The position numbers were made by a program, and so were the translations under genes. The notes beneath the pieces are model-generated. The model was not told the DNA's origin, made no database searches, and saw nothing but the letters and a program-made list of their open reading frames with translations. Positions 53,258-62,247 of a DNA stretch of 64,000 nucleotides are shown piece after piece. The first letter of the stretch is position 1. Each line of letters starts with the position of its first letter. The stretch is from Trinickia diaoshuihuensis (GTDB taxonomy: Bacteria > Pseudomonadota > Gammaproteobacteria > Burkholderiales > Burkholderiaceae). The DNA is taken from positions 124,001 to 188,000 of the forward strand of contig NZ_QUBS01000026.1 in the NCBI RefSeq assembly GCF_003390925.1, given 5' to 3'.

Positions 53258-54268
53258 ATGCAATCGATTCAGATCGCCACTTGGGGCCTCGCGACGTTGA
53301 TCGTCGTCGCGCTGGCCTTCGATTTCATGAACGGCTTTCACGACGCGGCCAATTCAATCGCCACCGTCGTCTCCACGGGCGTGCTCAAGCCGCAGCAGGC
53401 CGTGGCCTTCGCCGCGGCTTGCAACGTCATCGCTTACTTCATCTTCCACCTGAAGGTCGCACAGACGGTCGGCAAGGGTACGATCGATCCGAAGATCGTC
53501 GACCACTATGTGATTTTCGGGGCGCTGGCCGGGGCGATCGTCTGGAACATCCTGACCTGGCGTTTCGGTATTCCCGCGAGTTCGTCGCATGCGCTGATCG
53601 GCGGCCTCGTCGGCGCGGCGCTGGCCAAGTCCGGCTGGTGGGCGCTGAACATCGACGGCATTTTGAAAACCGTCGCGTTCATCTTCATCTCGCCGCTGCT
53701 CGGTTTCGTGCTCGGCTCGTTTTTCATGACCGCAGTGTCGTGGATCTATTTCCGAACGCCGCCAAGCAAGGTCGATCGGCGTTTCCGGCGCCTGCAGTTC
53801 CTTTCGGCCGGGCTCTATAGTCTCGGCCACGGCGGCAACGATGCGCAGAAAACGATCGGCATTATTTGGATGCTGCTGATTGCAACGGGCTATGCGTCGG
53901 CGACCGCCGATGCGCCGCCGGTATGGGTGATCGGCGCGTGCTATCTGTCGATGGGGCTCGGCACGTTGTTCGGTGGTTGGCGCATCGTGCGCACGATGGG
54001 GCAGAAGATCACGAAGCTCAAACCCGTCGGTGGTTTTTGCGCCGAAGCGGGCGGGGCCATCACGCTGTTTACTGCGTCGGCGATCGGTATCCCCGTGTCG
54101 ACGACGCACACGATCACCGGCGCGATCGTCGGCGTCGGCGCCACGCGCAAGCTGTCGGCCGTGCGCTGGGGCGTTGCCGGCAGCATCGTCTGGGCATGGG
54201 TGTTGACGATCCCTGCCTCGGCGCTGCTCTCGGCGGCCGCTTGGTGGCTTGGGCGGCGCTTCCTATAG
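53258..54268 (+). CDS. pit: Low-affinity inorganic phosphate permease, Pit family
   Basis: The 336-aa inner-membrane protein has about 10 hydrophobic segments and the duplicated PiT signature: FDFMNGFHDAANSIATVVST near residue 22 and SLGHGGNDAQKTIGIIWMLL near residue 190. It imports phosphate with protons or metal cations. It follows the DUF47 gene in one operon. Confidence 0.95.
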   Translation: MQSIQIATWGLATLIVVALAFDFMNGFHDAANSIATVVSTGVLKPQQAVAFAAACNVIAYFIFHLKVAQTVGKGTIDPKIVDHYVIFGALAGAIVWNILTWRFGIPASSSHALIGGLVGAALAKSGWWALNIDGILKTVAFIFISPLLGFVLGSFFMTAVSWIYFRTPPSKVDRRFRRLQFLSAGLYSLGHGGNDAQKTIGIIWMLLIATGYASATADAPPVWVIGACYLSMGLGTLFGGWRIVRTMGQKITKLKPVGGFCAEAGGAITLFTASAIGIPVSTTHTITGAIVGVGATRKLSAVRWGVAGSIVWAWVLTIPASALLSAAAWWLGRRFL

Positions 54269-54309
54269 GTTGGTCCGCGTGGCGGCCCCGGGAGAGGGCC
54301 GCGATGCGG

Positions 54310-55266
54310 TTATTCGCCGTTGTTCGCGAAACGGGCGATCGGGTCGTCGCTGGTTGCGGTTGGCGCAGGTTGCACGGTCGGCATCGTTGAAGCGCGCATG
54401 ACCTGCACATTGGGTTCGACAGGCATCGGCTGCACCGACACAGCGCCCGCTTGCCGCGCTTGTTGAGCGGCCTGGCGGGCGACCGGCGGAGGCGGTTCGA
54501 ACGCATCGGCTGCCGCGTCGATCGCATCCTCGTTGCCCCTGGCCGCCACAGGCGCCGGCGAGGCGGCCGTCAATGGAGCAGACACCACGGGGGCGGGCGC
54601 GATTGCCGCCATGACCGGCGGCGGACTCGCAACCCCCACGGCAAGTTGCTTAGGCGCTTCAGCCGGCGCGTCGGGCGTCGCCGGTGAGCGTCGCGCCGCG
54701 AGTTCTGTCGGTGCGTCGAACGGCGACTTCGGCTTGACCGGCGCGGCCACGCGCCGAATCCCGTCGAATCGCTTCGCCCAATAGGGGTTGGTCAGATAGT
54801 CGAGCCGCACGGTGCCGCCCGTCGAAGGCGCGTTCACGAAGCGCAATTTCCCGACGTAGATCCCCACGTGCGAATGCGGCCGGCCCGTCGTATTGAAAAA
54901 GATGAGGTCGCCCGGGGCGATTTCGTCGGGCTCGATCGAGTCCCCGCGGCGGCTCATATCGACCGTCGTTCGCGGTAAATCGACATCGGCGGCGCGCGCG
55001 ACGACATATCGCACGAGACCGCTACAGTCGAATCCGCTGTCGGGCGTGTTGCCGCCCCAGCGGTAGGGAATGCCGATGAGCCCCATCGCCTCGATGGAGA
55101 TCTCTTCGCGGCCCGTGCTGTGATCGACGAATCGCGGGGCGCCGGGCGGCATGGTGCGCCAAGCGTTTTCCGCCGATGGGGCGCCGCTCGAGCGCACGGC
55201 CCTAGGCGGCGCGCTCGAGCACGCCGCCAACGACAGCACGACAAGAATGACAAGCCAAAATCTCAT
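54310..55266 (-). CDS. NlpC/P60 (C40) peptidase lipoprotein
   Basis: The 318-aa protein has a lipobox (LAAC, C16), so it is anchored in the outer membrane or periplasm. Residues 55-170 are the NlpC/P60 domain: RWGGNTPDSGFDCSGLVRYV with catalytic C81, and HSHVGIYVG with H133. It cleaves peptidoglycan stem peptides, probably D-Glu-mDAP bonds. The C-terminal 145 residues are proline/alanine-rich and disordered. Convergent with pit. Confidence 0.9.
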   Translation of the reverse strand: MRFWLVILVVLSLAACSSAPPRAVRSSGAPSAENAWRTMPPGAPRFVDHSTGREEISIEAMGLIGIPYRWGGNTPDSGFDCSGLVRYVVARAADVDLPRTTVDMSRRGDSIEPDEIAPGDLIFFNTTGRPHSHVGIYVGKLRFVNAPSTGGTVRLDYLTNPYWAKRFDGIRRVAAPVKPKSPFDAPTELAARRSPATPDAPAEAPKQLAVGVASPPPVMAAIAPAPVVSAPLTAASPAPVAARGNEDAIDAAADAFEPPPPVARQAAQQARQAGAVSVQPMPVEPNVQVMRASTMPTVQPAPTATSDDPIARFANNGE

Positions 55267-55469
55267 GAGCGATCAACCGTGGGCGCGCGATCCGAGGCCC
55301 CCTCAAGCCGACTCCTCGGCCGACGCTTCAGAGTCTGGAAACGGCCGGCACGCGCTATTGCGGCCGATAGTAGCCCTGCCGGCGGGGCTTCGGCAAGAAT
55401 TCTTCATAATTTACTTGAAGTTTGGCGGCGATGCGTTGCAGTGTGCCGACATGGTGATTCAACCCCATA

Positions 55470-55498
55470 AAAGAAAACGCCCGGCAGAGCCGGGCGTT
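55470..55498 (-). terminator. Rho-independent terminator of the phoH-like gene
   Basis: Stem AACGCCCGGC (55476-55485) with GCCGGGCGTT (55489-55498), AGA loop, then TTTTCTTTT on the minus strand. Confidence 0.85.
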
Positions 55499-55539
55499 GC
55501 AGGTTATCGCGCCGAGACCCGCACGGTCTCGGCGGCGCA

Positions 55540-57366
55540 TCAGAGGATGTCGGAGGCGTAATCGGCCAGCCGCGAGCGCTCGCCGCGCGCGAGGGTGACA
55601 TGCCCGCTATGCGTCCAGCCCTTGAAGCGATCGACGACGTAAGTGAGCCCCGAACTGCCTTCGGTCAAGTAGGGCGTATCGATCTGCGCGATATTGCCGA
55701 GACAGACGATCTTCGTGCCCGGGCCCGCGCGCGTGACGAGCGTCTTCATTTGCTTGGGCGTCAGGTTCTGCGCTTCGTCGATGATGAGGTACTTGTCGAC
55801 GAAGGTCCGCCCGCGCATGAAGTTCATGCTCTTGATCTTCAAGCGTGAGCGAATCAGTTCCTGCGTGGCGGCGCGGCCCCATTCGCCGGCGCTATCTTCG
55901 GTCCGTTGCAATACTTCGAGGTTGTCGTCGAATGCGCCCATCCAAGGCTGCATCTTCTCCTCCTCGGTTCCGGGCAAGAAGCCGATATCCTCGCCGACGG
56001 GCACCGTGGCCCGTGTGACGATGATCTCGTTGTAGCGCTTTTCATCCAGTACTTGGGCGAGGCCCGCCGCCAACGCGACGAGCGTCTTGCCCGTACCGGC
56101 TTGGCCGAGCAGCGTCACGAAGTCGATGTCGGGGTTCATCAAGAGATTCAACGCGAAGTTCTGCTCGCGATTGCGCGCGGTGATACCCCAGACGTTGTTC
56201 TTGTGATGACTGTAGTCGCGCAGGGTCTGCAGGACGGCGGTCTTGCCGTTCAGCTCGCGTACGATCGCCTGGAACGGCGGCTCGCCCGTTTGCGGTTCGA
56301 GATAGACGAATTCGTTGACGAGCAGCGACGGACACAGCGGGCCGGTCACGCGGTAATACGTCGTGCCCGTCTTATTGTCCTGCCAGCTTTCCATGCCCTT
56401 GGCATGTTTCGTCCAGAAGTCTTGGGGCAGGGCGCGCACGCCCGAGAACAGCAAATCCTTGTCCTCGAGCACCTGGTCGTTGAAGTAGTCTTCCGCGGGC
56501 AGGCCGAGCGCGTGCGCCTTGATCCGCATGTTGATGTCTTTCGACACCAGCACGACTTGGCGATCTTGCCGATCGCGCTGCAAGGCGCGCACGACACCGA
56601 GAATCTGATTGTCGGCCTTGCCCTGCGGCAGCCCCTCGACCGGTTCGATATCGGCGAGCTTCGTCTGGAAATACAGCCGTCCGAGCGCTTCGCGGCTGCC
56701 GAGTCCCGCGAGCGGCAACCCTTCCGCGATCAAGCCGGCGTTCGCGACGAGCGCGTCGAGCGTGCGGCTGACTTGGCGCGCGTTACGCGCAACTTCGGAC
56801 ATCCCCTTCTTGTGGTTGTCGAGTTCCTCGAGCGTCATCATCGGCAGATAGACGTCGTGTTCCTCGAAACGGAAGAGGCAGGTCGGATCGTGCATCAGCA
56901 CGTTCGTATCGAGCACGAACAGCTTGCGCAATTCGGTTTCGACCGCGGCGGCTTTGGTCGAGCGCGGCTTGGCGGCGCCGCGGGCGGCACCCGTGGGCGA
57001 GACCGGTTCCGTCACGGCCGCCGGTTCTTGCTTGCGTGCATGCGCGGGAACGGGAGCCGATGCGGGGGGCGCCACGGGCGTTGCCGGTTGCAGCAGCGCG
57101 GCGGTTTGCTTCGGTTTGCGGCCACGGGCGGTGGGAGCGGGCTCGGCGGCGGCCGGCGAAGGCTGTAGCGCGCGCACGGTTGCGCCCGCGTTGGCAGCCG
57201 CGCCCATCGGGGCGGCGACATGGGTGGTCGCGCCGTACTCGGCCGCTTCGGTTTGCTCCCCCATGGTCCCCTGTTTTTTGGCGCCTCGCGCCGGCCTGGC
57301 TTTGGCCTTGAATTCATCGGGCGGCAACAGACTGCCGAGCTTGCTGGGCGGGGTAGGCAAAGGCAT
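55540..57366 (-). CDS. PhoH-family protein with N-terminal PIN domain (YlaK-like)
   Basis: The 608-aa product starts with a low-complexity Ala/Pro region (residues 1-140), then a PIN-type nuclease domain (FVLDTNVLMHDPTCLFRFEE and MMTLEELDNHKKGMSEVARN), and a PhoH ATPase domain with Walker A LLGQAGTGKTLVALAAG, IIDEAQNLTPKQMKTLVTRA and ending KGWTHSGHVTLARGERS. PIN-PhoH proteins act on RNA as ATP-dependent unwinding ribonucleases. GAGG is seven bases ahead of the ATG at 57366. It is downstream of the peroxiredoxin gene but a terminator intervenes. Confidence 0.9.
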   Translation of the reverse strand: MPLPTPPSKLGSLLPPDEFKAKARPARGAKKQGTMGEQTEAAEYGATTHVAAPMGAAANAGATVRALQPSPAAAEPAPTARGRKPKQTAALLQPATPVAPPASAPVPAHARKQEPAAVTEPVSPTGAARGAAKPRSTKAAAVETELRKLFVLDTNVLMHDPTCLFRFEEHDVYLPMMTLEELDNHKKGMSEVARNARQVSRTLDALVANAGLIAEGLPLAGLGSREALGRLYFQTKLADIEPVEGLPQGKADNQILGVVRALQRDRQDRQVVLVSKDINMRIKAHALGLPAEDYFNDQVLEDKDLLFSGVRALPQDFWTKHAKGMESWQDNKTGTTYYRVTGPLCPSLLVNEFVYLEPQTGEPPFQAIVRELNGKTAVLQTLRDYSHHKNNVWGITARNREQNFALNLLMNPDIDFVTLLGQAGTGKTLVALAAGLAQVLDEKRYNEIIVTRATVPVGEDIGFLPGTEEEKMQPWMGAFDDNLEVLQRTEDSAGEWGRAATQELIRSRLKIKSMNFMRGRTFVDKYLIIDEAQNLTPKQMKTLVTRAGPGTKIVCLGNIAQIDTPYLTEGSSGLTYVVDRFKGWTHSGHVTLARGERSRLADYASDIL

Positions 57367-57542
57367 GGTTTCCCTCAAAGAATCGGGTCGCATCTCATAC
57401 GCCGCCGAATACTCGGCCCCGGGTTACGTGGGCCAGGATTCGCGCAGCGCGTTTCAGGTTTCGGTTCGCCGGTTCGCCTAGATTTCGATCAGCTCCTTCG
57501 CAAGAGACCGGCGGCCGGCCAATGGCGAGGCCGCCGAAAAAC

Positions 57543-57581
57543 AAAAAAGCCGCCGCTCCTGTTGCGATGGAGCAAGCGGCT
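57543..57581 (-). terminator. Rho-independent terminator of the peroxiredoxin gene
   Basis: AGCCGC...GCTCC (57548-57560) pairs with GGAGC...GCGGCT (57569-57581), followed on the minus strand by TTTTTTG. About 115 bp past the stop. Confidence 0.7.
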
Positions 57582-57693
57582 CGGTTTCGAGCATCGCGCG
57601 GCGCCTGATGCATGAAACGTCGACCTGATCGACGGCGCACAAGCGGACAAGACGAAGTGAACGGGAACTCATTGCAACGCAATATAACGCGCG

Positions 57694-58155
57694 TCAAAGT
57701 GCTTGTACAGCCTCCAGCGTCTCATCGACGTGCCCCGGGACTTTCACGCCGCGCCATTCGCGCCGCAAGACGCCGTCGGCATCGATCAGAAACGTCGAGC
57801 GCTCGATGCCGCGCACTTCCTTGCCATACATCTTTTTCATTTTGATGACGCCGAACAGTGTGCACAGCGCTTCGTCGGCGTCCGAAATCAACGGAAACGG
57901 CAGCTCCAGCTTGGCTTTGAAGTTCTCGTGCGAACGCAGGCTGTCGCGCGACACGCCGACGATCTCCGCACCGGCCTTCTTGAACTTCGGATACAAGTCG
58001 CGAAACTGCAAACCCTCTGTCGTGCAGCCCGGTGTGTTGTCTTTCGGATAGAAGTACAAGACGAGCTTCTTGCCGCGCAAGCCGGACAGCGTGAAATCGC
58101 CGCCCGTCGCGGGGGCCGAAAAATCGGGGACGGGTTGGTCGACTGCAATGGGCAC
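57694..58155 (-). CDS. bcp: Peroxiredoxin, BCP/PrxQ family
   Basis: The 153-aa thiol peroxidase has the peroxidatic cysteine C44 in YPKDNTPGCTTEGLQFRDLY. The resolving cysteine often found five residues later (in Escherichia coli BCP) is replaced (C-TTEG-L), so this is probably a 1-Cys-type or alternative-resolving member; the only other Cys is near residue 97. It reduces hydrogen peroxide and lipid hydroperoxides. It follows the arn operon by 66 bp, so may be transcribed with it. Confidence 0.93.
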   Translation of the reverse strand: MPIAVDQPVPDFSAPATGGDFTLSGLRGKKLVLYFYPKDNTPGCTTEGLQFRDLYPKFKKAGAEIVGVSRDSLRSHENFKAKLELPFPLISDADEALCTLFGVIKMKKMYGKEVRGIERSTFLIDADGVLRREWRGVKVPGHVDETLEAVQAL

Positions 58156-58221
58156 GTGGTTCTCCTGTTTTTATCGCGCAAATGGTCGAATGGGCCGATA
58201 CGAGCGCCGGCCGGGAAAGCC

Positions 58222-59118
58222 TTAATCGGGCTGAACGATGAGCTCGCCCGAACGCCCCGGTATCGCACCCCAGGTGACAGGGTACGATGGCAACTCACCG
58301 AGGTCCAGCGCGGCATGGTAGTCGCCCATCGTCGCGAACGTATGGCCCTGGGCGTGCCAGCCCGCCAGCAACCGCTCGAAGATCGGGGCAAGCTTCTGGC
58401 CTTCGAGCTCAGCATGCAGCGTGAAGACTTGGTCGCTCGGGCTGTGCGCCGTCGAGGCAAGCAGGCGCTCGGCGACATTCGATTCGTCGCAGCCGTCCAC
58501 GCCGATCAATTCGTCCAGCGTCGGCAGCGTGGTGGGCAACTGGACGTGCTCGAGCGTCTTGCCGCCTACGACGGGCCGGTAAGGCGAGTGGCCGCGGCCG
58601 TCGGATGCGTAGCGCATGCCCCAGGCATCGATCTGCTCGAATGCGTGGTCGTTCATCTGCCAGCCGGCCGAGCCGTGCGTCGCGGGCGGCGCACCGAAGA
58701 TCTCCACGAAGCGCCCGTAACTTTTTTGCATTTCGCCCGCGGTCCAGGCTTGTCCGCGCGAACGAACGTTATCCTGCCAATACACGTGATCCCAGGTATG
58801 GATGCCGCACTCGAAACCGGCTTCGTGGATCGCGCGCATCTCGGCCGCCGCACGCCGGCCGATGTCGGGGCCGGGCAGCAGCACGCCGTACATCAATTGC
58901 TTGATGCCGTAGTGCTCGAGCACCGAGGTGCGAGAGACCTTCTTCAAGAAGCCGGGCCGCAGGACGCGGCGCAGGGCCCAGCCCGTGTGATCCGGGCCGA
59001 GACTGAACAGGAACGTCGCGCGCGCCTTGAAGCGATCGAGCATGCGCGCGAGGTTGGGTACCCCCTCGCGCGTGCCGCGCAGCGTGTCGACGTCGATTTT
59101 AAGAACGATACGTGGCAA
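58222..59118 (-). CDS. arnD: 4-deoxy-4-formamido-L-arabinose-phosphoundecaprenol deformylase
   Basis: The 298-aa polysaccharide-deacetylase fold enzyme removes the formyl group from the lipid-linked sugar. It begins PRIVLKIDVDTLRGTREGVP, and has IHTWDHVYWQ with the metal-binding histidines and THGSAGWQMNDHAFEQID. The only start giving this family N-terminus is a TTG at 59118 with AAGGA upstream; the longer open frame upstream runs through the next gene in another frame. Inner-membrane associated. Part of arnT-E/F-B-C-A1-A2-D on the minus strand. Confidence 0.88.
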   Translation of the reverse strand: MPRIVLKIDVDTLRGTREGVPNLARMLDRFKARATFLFSLGPDHTGWALRRVLRPGFLKKVSRTSVLEHYGIKQLMYGVLLPGPDIGRRAAAEMRAIHEAGFECGIHTWDHVYWQDNVRSRGQAWTAGEMQKSYGRFVEIFGAPPATHGSAGWQMNDHAFEQIDAWGMRYASDGRGHSPYRPVVGGKTLEHVQLPTTLPTLDELIGVDGCDESNVAERLLASTAHSPSDQVFTLHAELEGQKLAPIFERLLAGWHAQGHTFATMGDYHAALDLGELPSYPVTWGAIPGRSGELIVQPD

Positions 59119-59162
59119 AGGCGGTCCTTCCCAAGCGGGGCGGCTGCGCGGCGAGGCCGCGA

Positions 59163-60239
59163 TTACTGCTGCTCGACGAGGGCGCGCGCATCGGCCACAT
59201 GGCCGCGATACGCTTCGAAAATCTTGCGCAACGCGTCGTCGAACGTCGCTTTCGGCGCCCAGTTCAATTCCGTCATCGTGTTCTCGATCTTCGGCACGCG
59301 GTTTTGGACGTCTTGATAACCCTGGCCGTAGTAGGCGCCCGAGGACGTCTCGACGAGATTCACGGCCTTGGCCGATTCCGCGTATTCGGGGTATTCCGCC
59401 GCGAGCGCGAGCATCTTGTGCGCAAGCTCGCGCACCGAGAAGTTGTTCGTCGGATTGCCGATGTTGTAGATCTTGCCCGAGGCAATGCCGTTCGGGTTTT
59501 CGATGATCTTCATCAGCGCGCTGATGCCGTCGTCGATGTCCGTGAACGCGCGCTTTTGCGAGCCGCCGTCGACGAGGCTGATGTTCTCGCCGCGCACGAT
59601 GTGGCCAAGAAACTGCGTTACCACGCGCGAGCTGCCTTCCTTCGGCGTGTAGATCGAATCGAGGCCCGGCCCGATCCAGTTGAACGGGCGGAACAGCGTG
59701 AAGTTCAGGCCTTCTTGCATGCCGTAGCCCCAAATCACGCGGTCCATCAATTGCTTGGAGCACGCGTAAATCCAGCGCGGCTTGTTGATCGGGCCGTACG
59801 TGAGCGGCGATGCTTCGGGGTCGAACTCTTCGTCGGCGCACATGCCGTAGACTTCCGACGTCGACGGAAACACGAGGTGCTTACGATATTTGACGGCCGA
59901 GCGCACGATCGGCAGATTCGCCTCGAAGTCGAGTTCGAACACGCGCAGCGGCTGCTGCACGTAGGTGGCGGGCGTCGCGATCGCCACGAGCGGCAAGATC
60001 ACGTCGCACTTTTTCACGTGATATTCCACCCATTCCTTGTTGATCGTGATGTCGCCTTCGAAGAAGTGCATCCGCTCGTGCTGCGTCAGATCGCCGAGGC
60101 GGTCCGTCTGCATATCCATGCCGAACACTTCCCAATCGGTCGTCTCGAGGATGCGCTTGGACAAATGATGGCCGATGAAGCCATTGACGCCGAGAATCAG
60201 GACTTTCTTGGCGGAACGTTCGGTTTTGACGGAATTCAT
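59163..60239 (-). CDS. arnA: UDP-glucuronate decarboxylase, stand-alone ArnA C-domain
   Basis: The 358-aa short-chain dehydrogenase/epimerase-type enzyme begins VLILGVNGFIGHHLSKRILE (NAD site), has the SDR motif YACSKQLMDRVIW (catalytic tyrosine and lysine) and RPFNWIGPGLD. It oxidatively decarboxylates UDP-glucuronate to UDP-4-keto-arabinose. In Escherichia coli this is fused to the formyltransferase in ArnA; here it is a separate gene, coupled by an ATGA overlap (60236-60239) to the formyltransferase gene. Confidence 0.9.
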   Translation of the reverse strand: MNSVKTERSAKKVLILGVNGFIGHHLSKRILETTDWEVFGMDMQTDRLGDLTQHERMHFFEGDITINKEWVEYHVKKCDVILPLVAIATPATYVQQPLRVFELDFEANLPIVRSAVKYRKHLVFPSTSEVYGMCADEEFDPEASPLTYGPINKPRWIYACSKQLMDRVIWGYGMQEGLNFTLFRPFNWIGPGLDSIYTPKEGSSRVVTQFLGHIVRGENISLVDGGSQKRAFTDIDDGISALMKIIENPNGIASGKIYNIGNPTNNFSVRELAHKMLALAAEYPEYAESAKAVNLVETSSGAYYGQGYQDVQNRVPKIENTMTELNWAPKATFDDALRKIFEAYRGHVADARALVEQQ

Positions 60240-61183
60240 GGGTGGCGGGAACGATAAGTGAGCTGGGCGAACTGCGCAGGCGTCACGACGGTTTCTTCCC
60301 CGTCGCGCTGGTGCCGCAGCTCGGAAATGACGATGGCGCGCGCGTCGCCGCACACGCCGAAACACGTATTATCGCTTACGTGCAGACCGGGGGGCAAATC
60401 GGCCAATCCGGCCTTGGCGATCGCGTCGATAGGGGCCAGCCTAGCGCGCGCGATCACGAAGCGCTCGCCGGCGATCTCGGTGAACGCGCCGGGATAGGGC
60501 GGCGCGACCGCGCGGATCAAGTTATAGACTTCGCCGGCGGGCTTGGACCAGTCGATGCGTCCGTCCTCGGGCTTGCGCCCGCCGAAGTAGCTGCCGCGCG
60601 CCAAGTCGTTCGGCAGATGCGGCGCTTCGCCGGCCAACAATGCCGGCAACACGCGCCAAAGCGTCTGCTCGGCGGCAACCGTCACCTTGTCGAACACTTC
60701 CTGCGCCGTGTCGTCGGGCAGGATCGGCACGCTCGTTTGCGCGACGATGGCGCCGGCGTCGGGTTTGGCCGCCATCTCGTGCAACGTCGCTCCAGTCTCG
60801 GTTTCGCCGTTGAGCACCGCCCAATTGGTCGGCACGCGGCCCCGATACTTGGGCAGCAGCGAGCCGTGCATGTTGTAGGCGCCGCGCGGCGCAAGCGCCA
60901 GCAGGTCGGCGGGCAACATGTGCCGGTAGTAGAACGAGAAAATGAAATCGGGCCGCGCGCGCGCGACGGCCTCGCGCAATGGCGGCCCGGCCGGATCGGC
61001 GGGCGTAATCGTCTCGATGCCGTGCTCGGCGGCGACTTGCGCGACGCTGCCGAACCAAATGCGCTCGGCCGGATTGTCTTCGTGCGTGACCACCAGCGCG
61101 ACGTCGACGCCCCGCGCGAGCAGCACGCGCAGGCAGCGCACGCCGACGTTGTGATAGGCGAAGACGACGGCGCGCGGTTTCAT
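60236..61183 (-). CDS. UDP-4-amino-4-deoxy-L-arabinose formyltransferase, stand-alone ArnA N-domain
   Basis: The 315-aa enzyme transfers formyl from 10-formyl-tetrahydrofolate to the amino sugar nucleotide. It begins VVFAYHNVGVRCLRVLLARG, and has the formyltransferase signature MHGSLLPKYRGRVPTNWAVL with the catalytic histidine region and aspartate further on. It overlaps arnC at one end and the decarboxylase gene at the other by ATGA, so the order is arnC - formyltransferase - decarboxylase. Equivalent to the N-terminal half of ArnA. Confidence 0.9.
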   Translation of the reverse strand: MKPRAVVFAYHNVGVRCLRVLLARGVDVALVVTHEDNPAERIWFGSVAQVAAEHGIETITPADPAGPPLREAVARARPDFIFSFYYRHMLPADLLALAPRGAYNMHGSLLPKYRGRVPTNWAVLNGETETGATLHEMAAKPDAGAIVAQTSVPILPDDTAQEVFDKVTVAAEQTLWRVLPALLAGEAPHLPNDLARGSYFGGRKPEDGRIDWSKPAGEVYNLIRAVAPPYPGAFTEIAGERFVIARARLAPIDAIAKAGLADLPPGLHVSDNTCFGVCGDARAIVISELRHQRDGEETVVTPAQFAQLTYRSRHP

Positions 61184-62241
61184 CGGTCGCGCTCCGGTGC
61201 GCTCGTTTGCGGCGCGACGGCGGCACCCGTCACGTTCGTCACATTCGCCGTGCTCGGCACCTGAGCGGCGGCGGGCAGATCGCCGGGACGCCCTTCAAGG
61301 ATCGTCTGCACGAGATAGCGCGGCCGCGCGCGTACTTGCTGGTAGATGCGGCCGATATATTCGCCGAGCAGCCCCAGCGCGAAAATGATCACACCGAGCA
61401 TGAAGAACGTAATGGCGAACAGCGTAAACACGCCCTGAACTTCGGCGCCGATCACGAAGCGCCGCACCACCAGCAGCAGGAACAAGCCGGCCGAACCCAT
61501 CGACAAGATCACGCCGATGAACGACAGCCATTGCAGCGGCACGACGGAAAAGCCCGTCACGAGGTCGAAATTCAGCCGAATAAGGCTATAGAGCGAGTAC
61601 TTCGATTCGCCCGCGAAGCGCTCCTCGTGCGCGACGTCGACCTCGATCGGGTTTTGCGCGAACGTATAGGCGAGGGCGGGGATGAACGTATTGACTTCGC
61701 CGCAGCGGTTGATCGTATCGATGATCTGACGGCTATACGCGCGCAGCATGCACCCTTGGTCGGTCATCTTGATGTGCGTGATGCGCTCGCGCAGCCGGTT
61801 CATCGCGCGCGAGGCCTTGCGGCGCCAGAGCGTGTCTTGGCGCTGCATGCGGATCGAGCCGACGTAGTCGTAGCCTTCGCGCATCTTCGCCACGAGCTTG
61901 CCGATCTCCTCGGGCGGATTTTGCAAGTCGGCATCGAGCGTCAGGACGATTTCGCCGCGCGACGCCTCGAAGCCCGCGAGGATCGCCATATGCTGGCCGT
62001 AGTTACCGTTGAGCAGGACGACGCGCGTCGTATCGGGACGCGCGCGGAATTGCTCGGCGAGCAGTGCGGCGGATTTGTCGCGGCTACCGTCGTTGATGAA
62101 GATGACTTCGTAGCTGGTCCCCAAGGCATCGAGGGCCGGGTACAGGCGTGCATAGAGCGCGCGCAATCCCTCTTCCTCGTTGTAGACGGGGATGACGACC
62201 GTGACTTCCGGTCGTGCCGGCCGGTGTTCCGTATAACTCAT
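61180..62241 (-). CDS. arnC: Undecaprenyl-phosphate 4-deoxy-4-formamido-L-arabinose transferase
   Basis: The 353-aa glycosyltransferase (GT2) links the formylated sugar to undecaprenyl phosphate at the inner membrane. The N-domain has VTVVIPVYNEEEGLRALYAR and the DxD-like segment IVLTLDADLQNPPEEIGKLV; the C-terminus has two membrane helices (WLSFIGVILSMGSAGLFLLL, and FFMLGVIIFALGLLGEYIGR). Close to ArnC/PmrF. It starts six bases after arnB ends. Confidence 0.94.
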   Translation of the reverse strand: MSYTEHRPARPEVTVVIPVYNEEEGLRALYARLYPALDALGTSYEVIFINDGSRDKSAALLAEQFRARPDTTRVVLLNGNYGQHMAILAGFEASRGEIVLTLDADLQNPPEEIGKLVAKMREGYDYVGSIRMQRQDTLWRRKASRAMNRLRERITHIKMTDQGCMLRAYSRQIIDTINRCGEVNTFIPALAYTFAQNPIEVDVAHEERFAGESKYSLYSLIRLNFDLVTGFSVVPLQWLSFIGVILSMGSAGLFLLLVVRRFVIGAEVQGVFTLFAITFFMLGVIIFALGLLGEYIGRIYQQVRARPRYLVQTILEGRPGDLPAAAQVPSTANVTNVTGAAVAPQTSAPERDR

Positions 62242-62247
62242 GTCCGC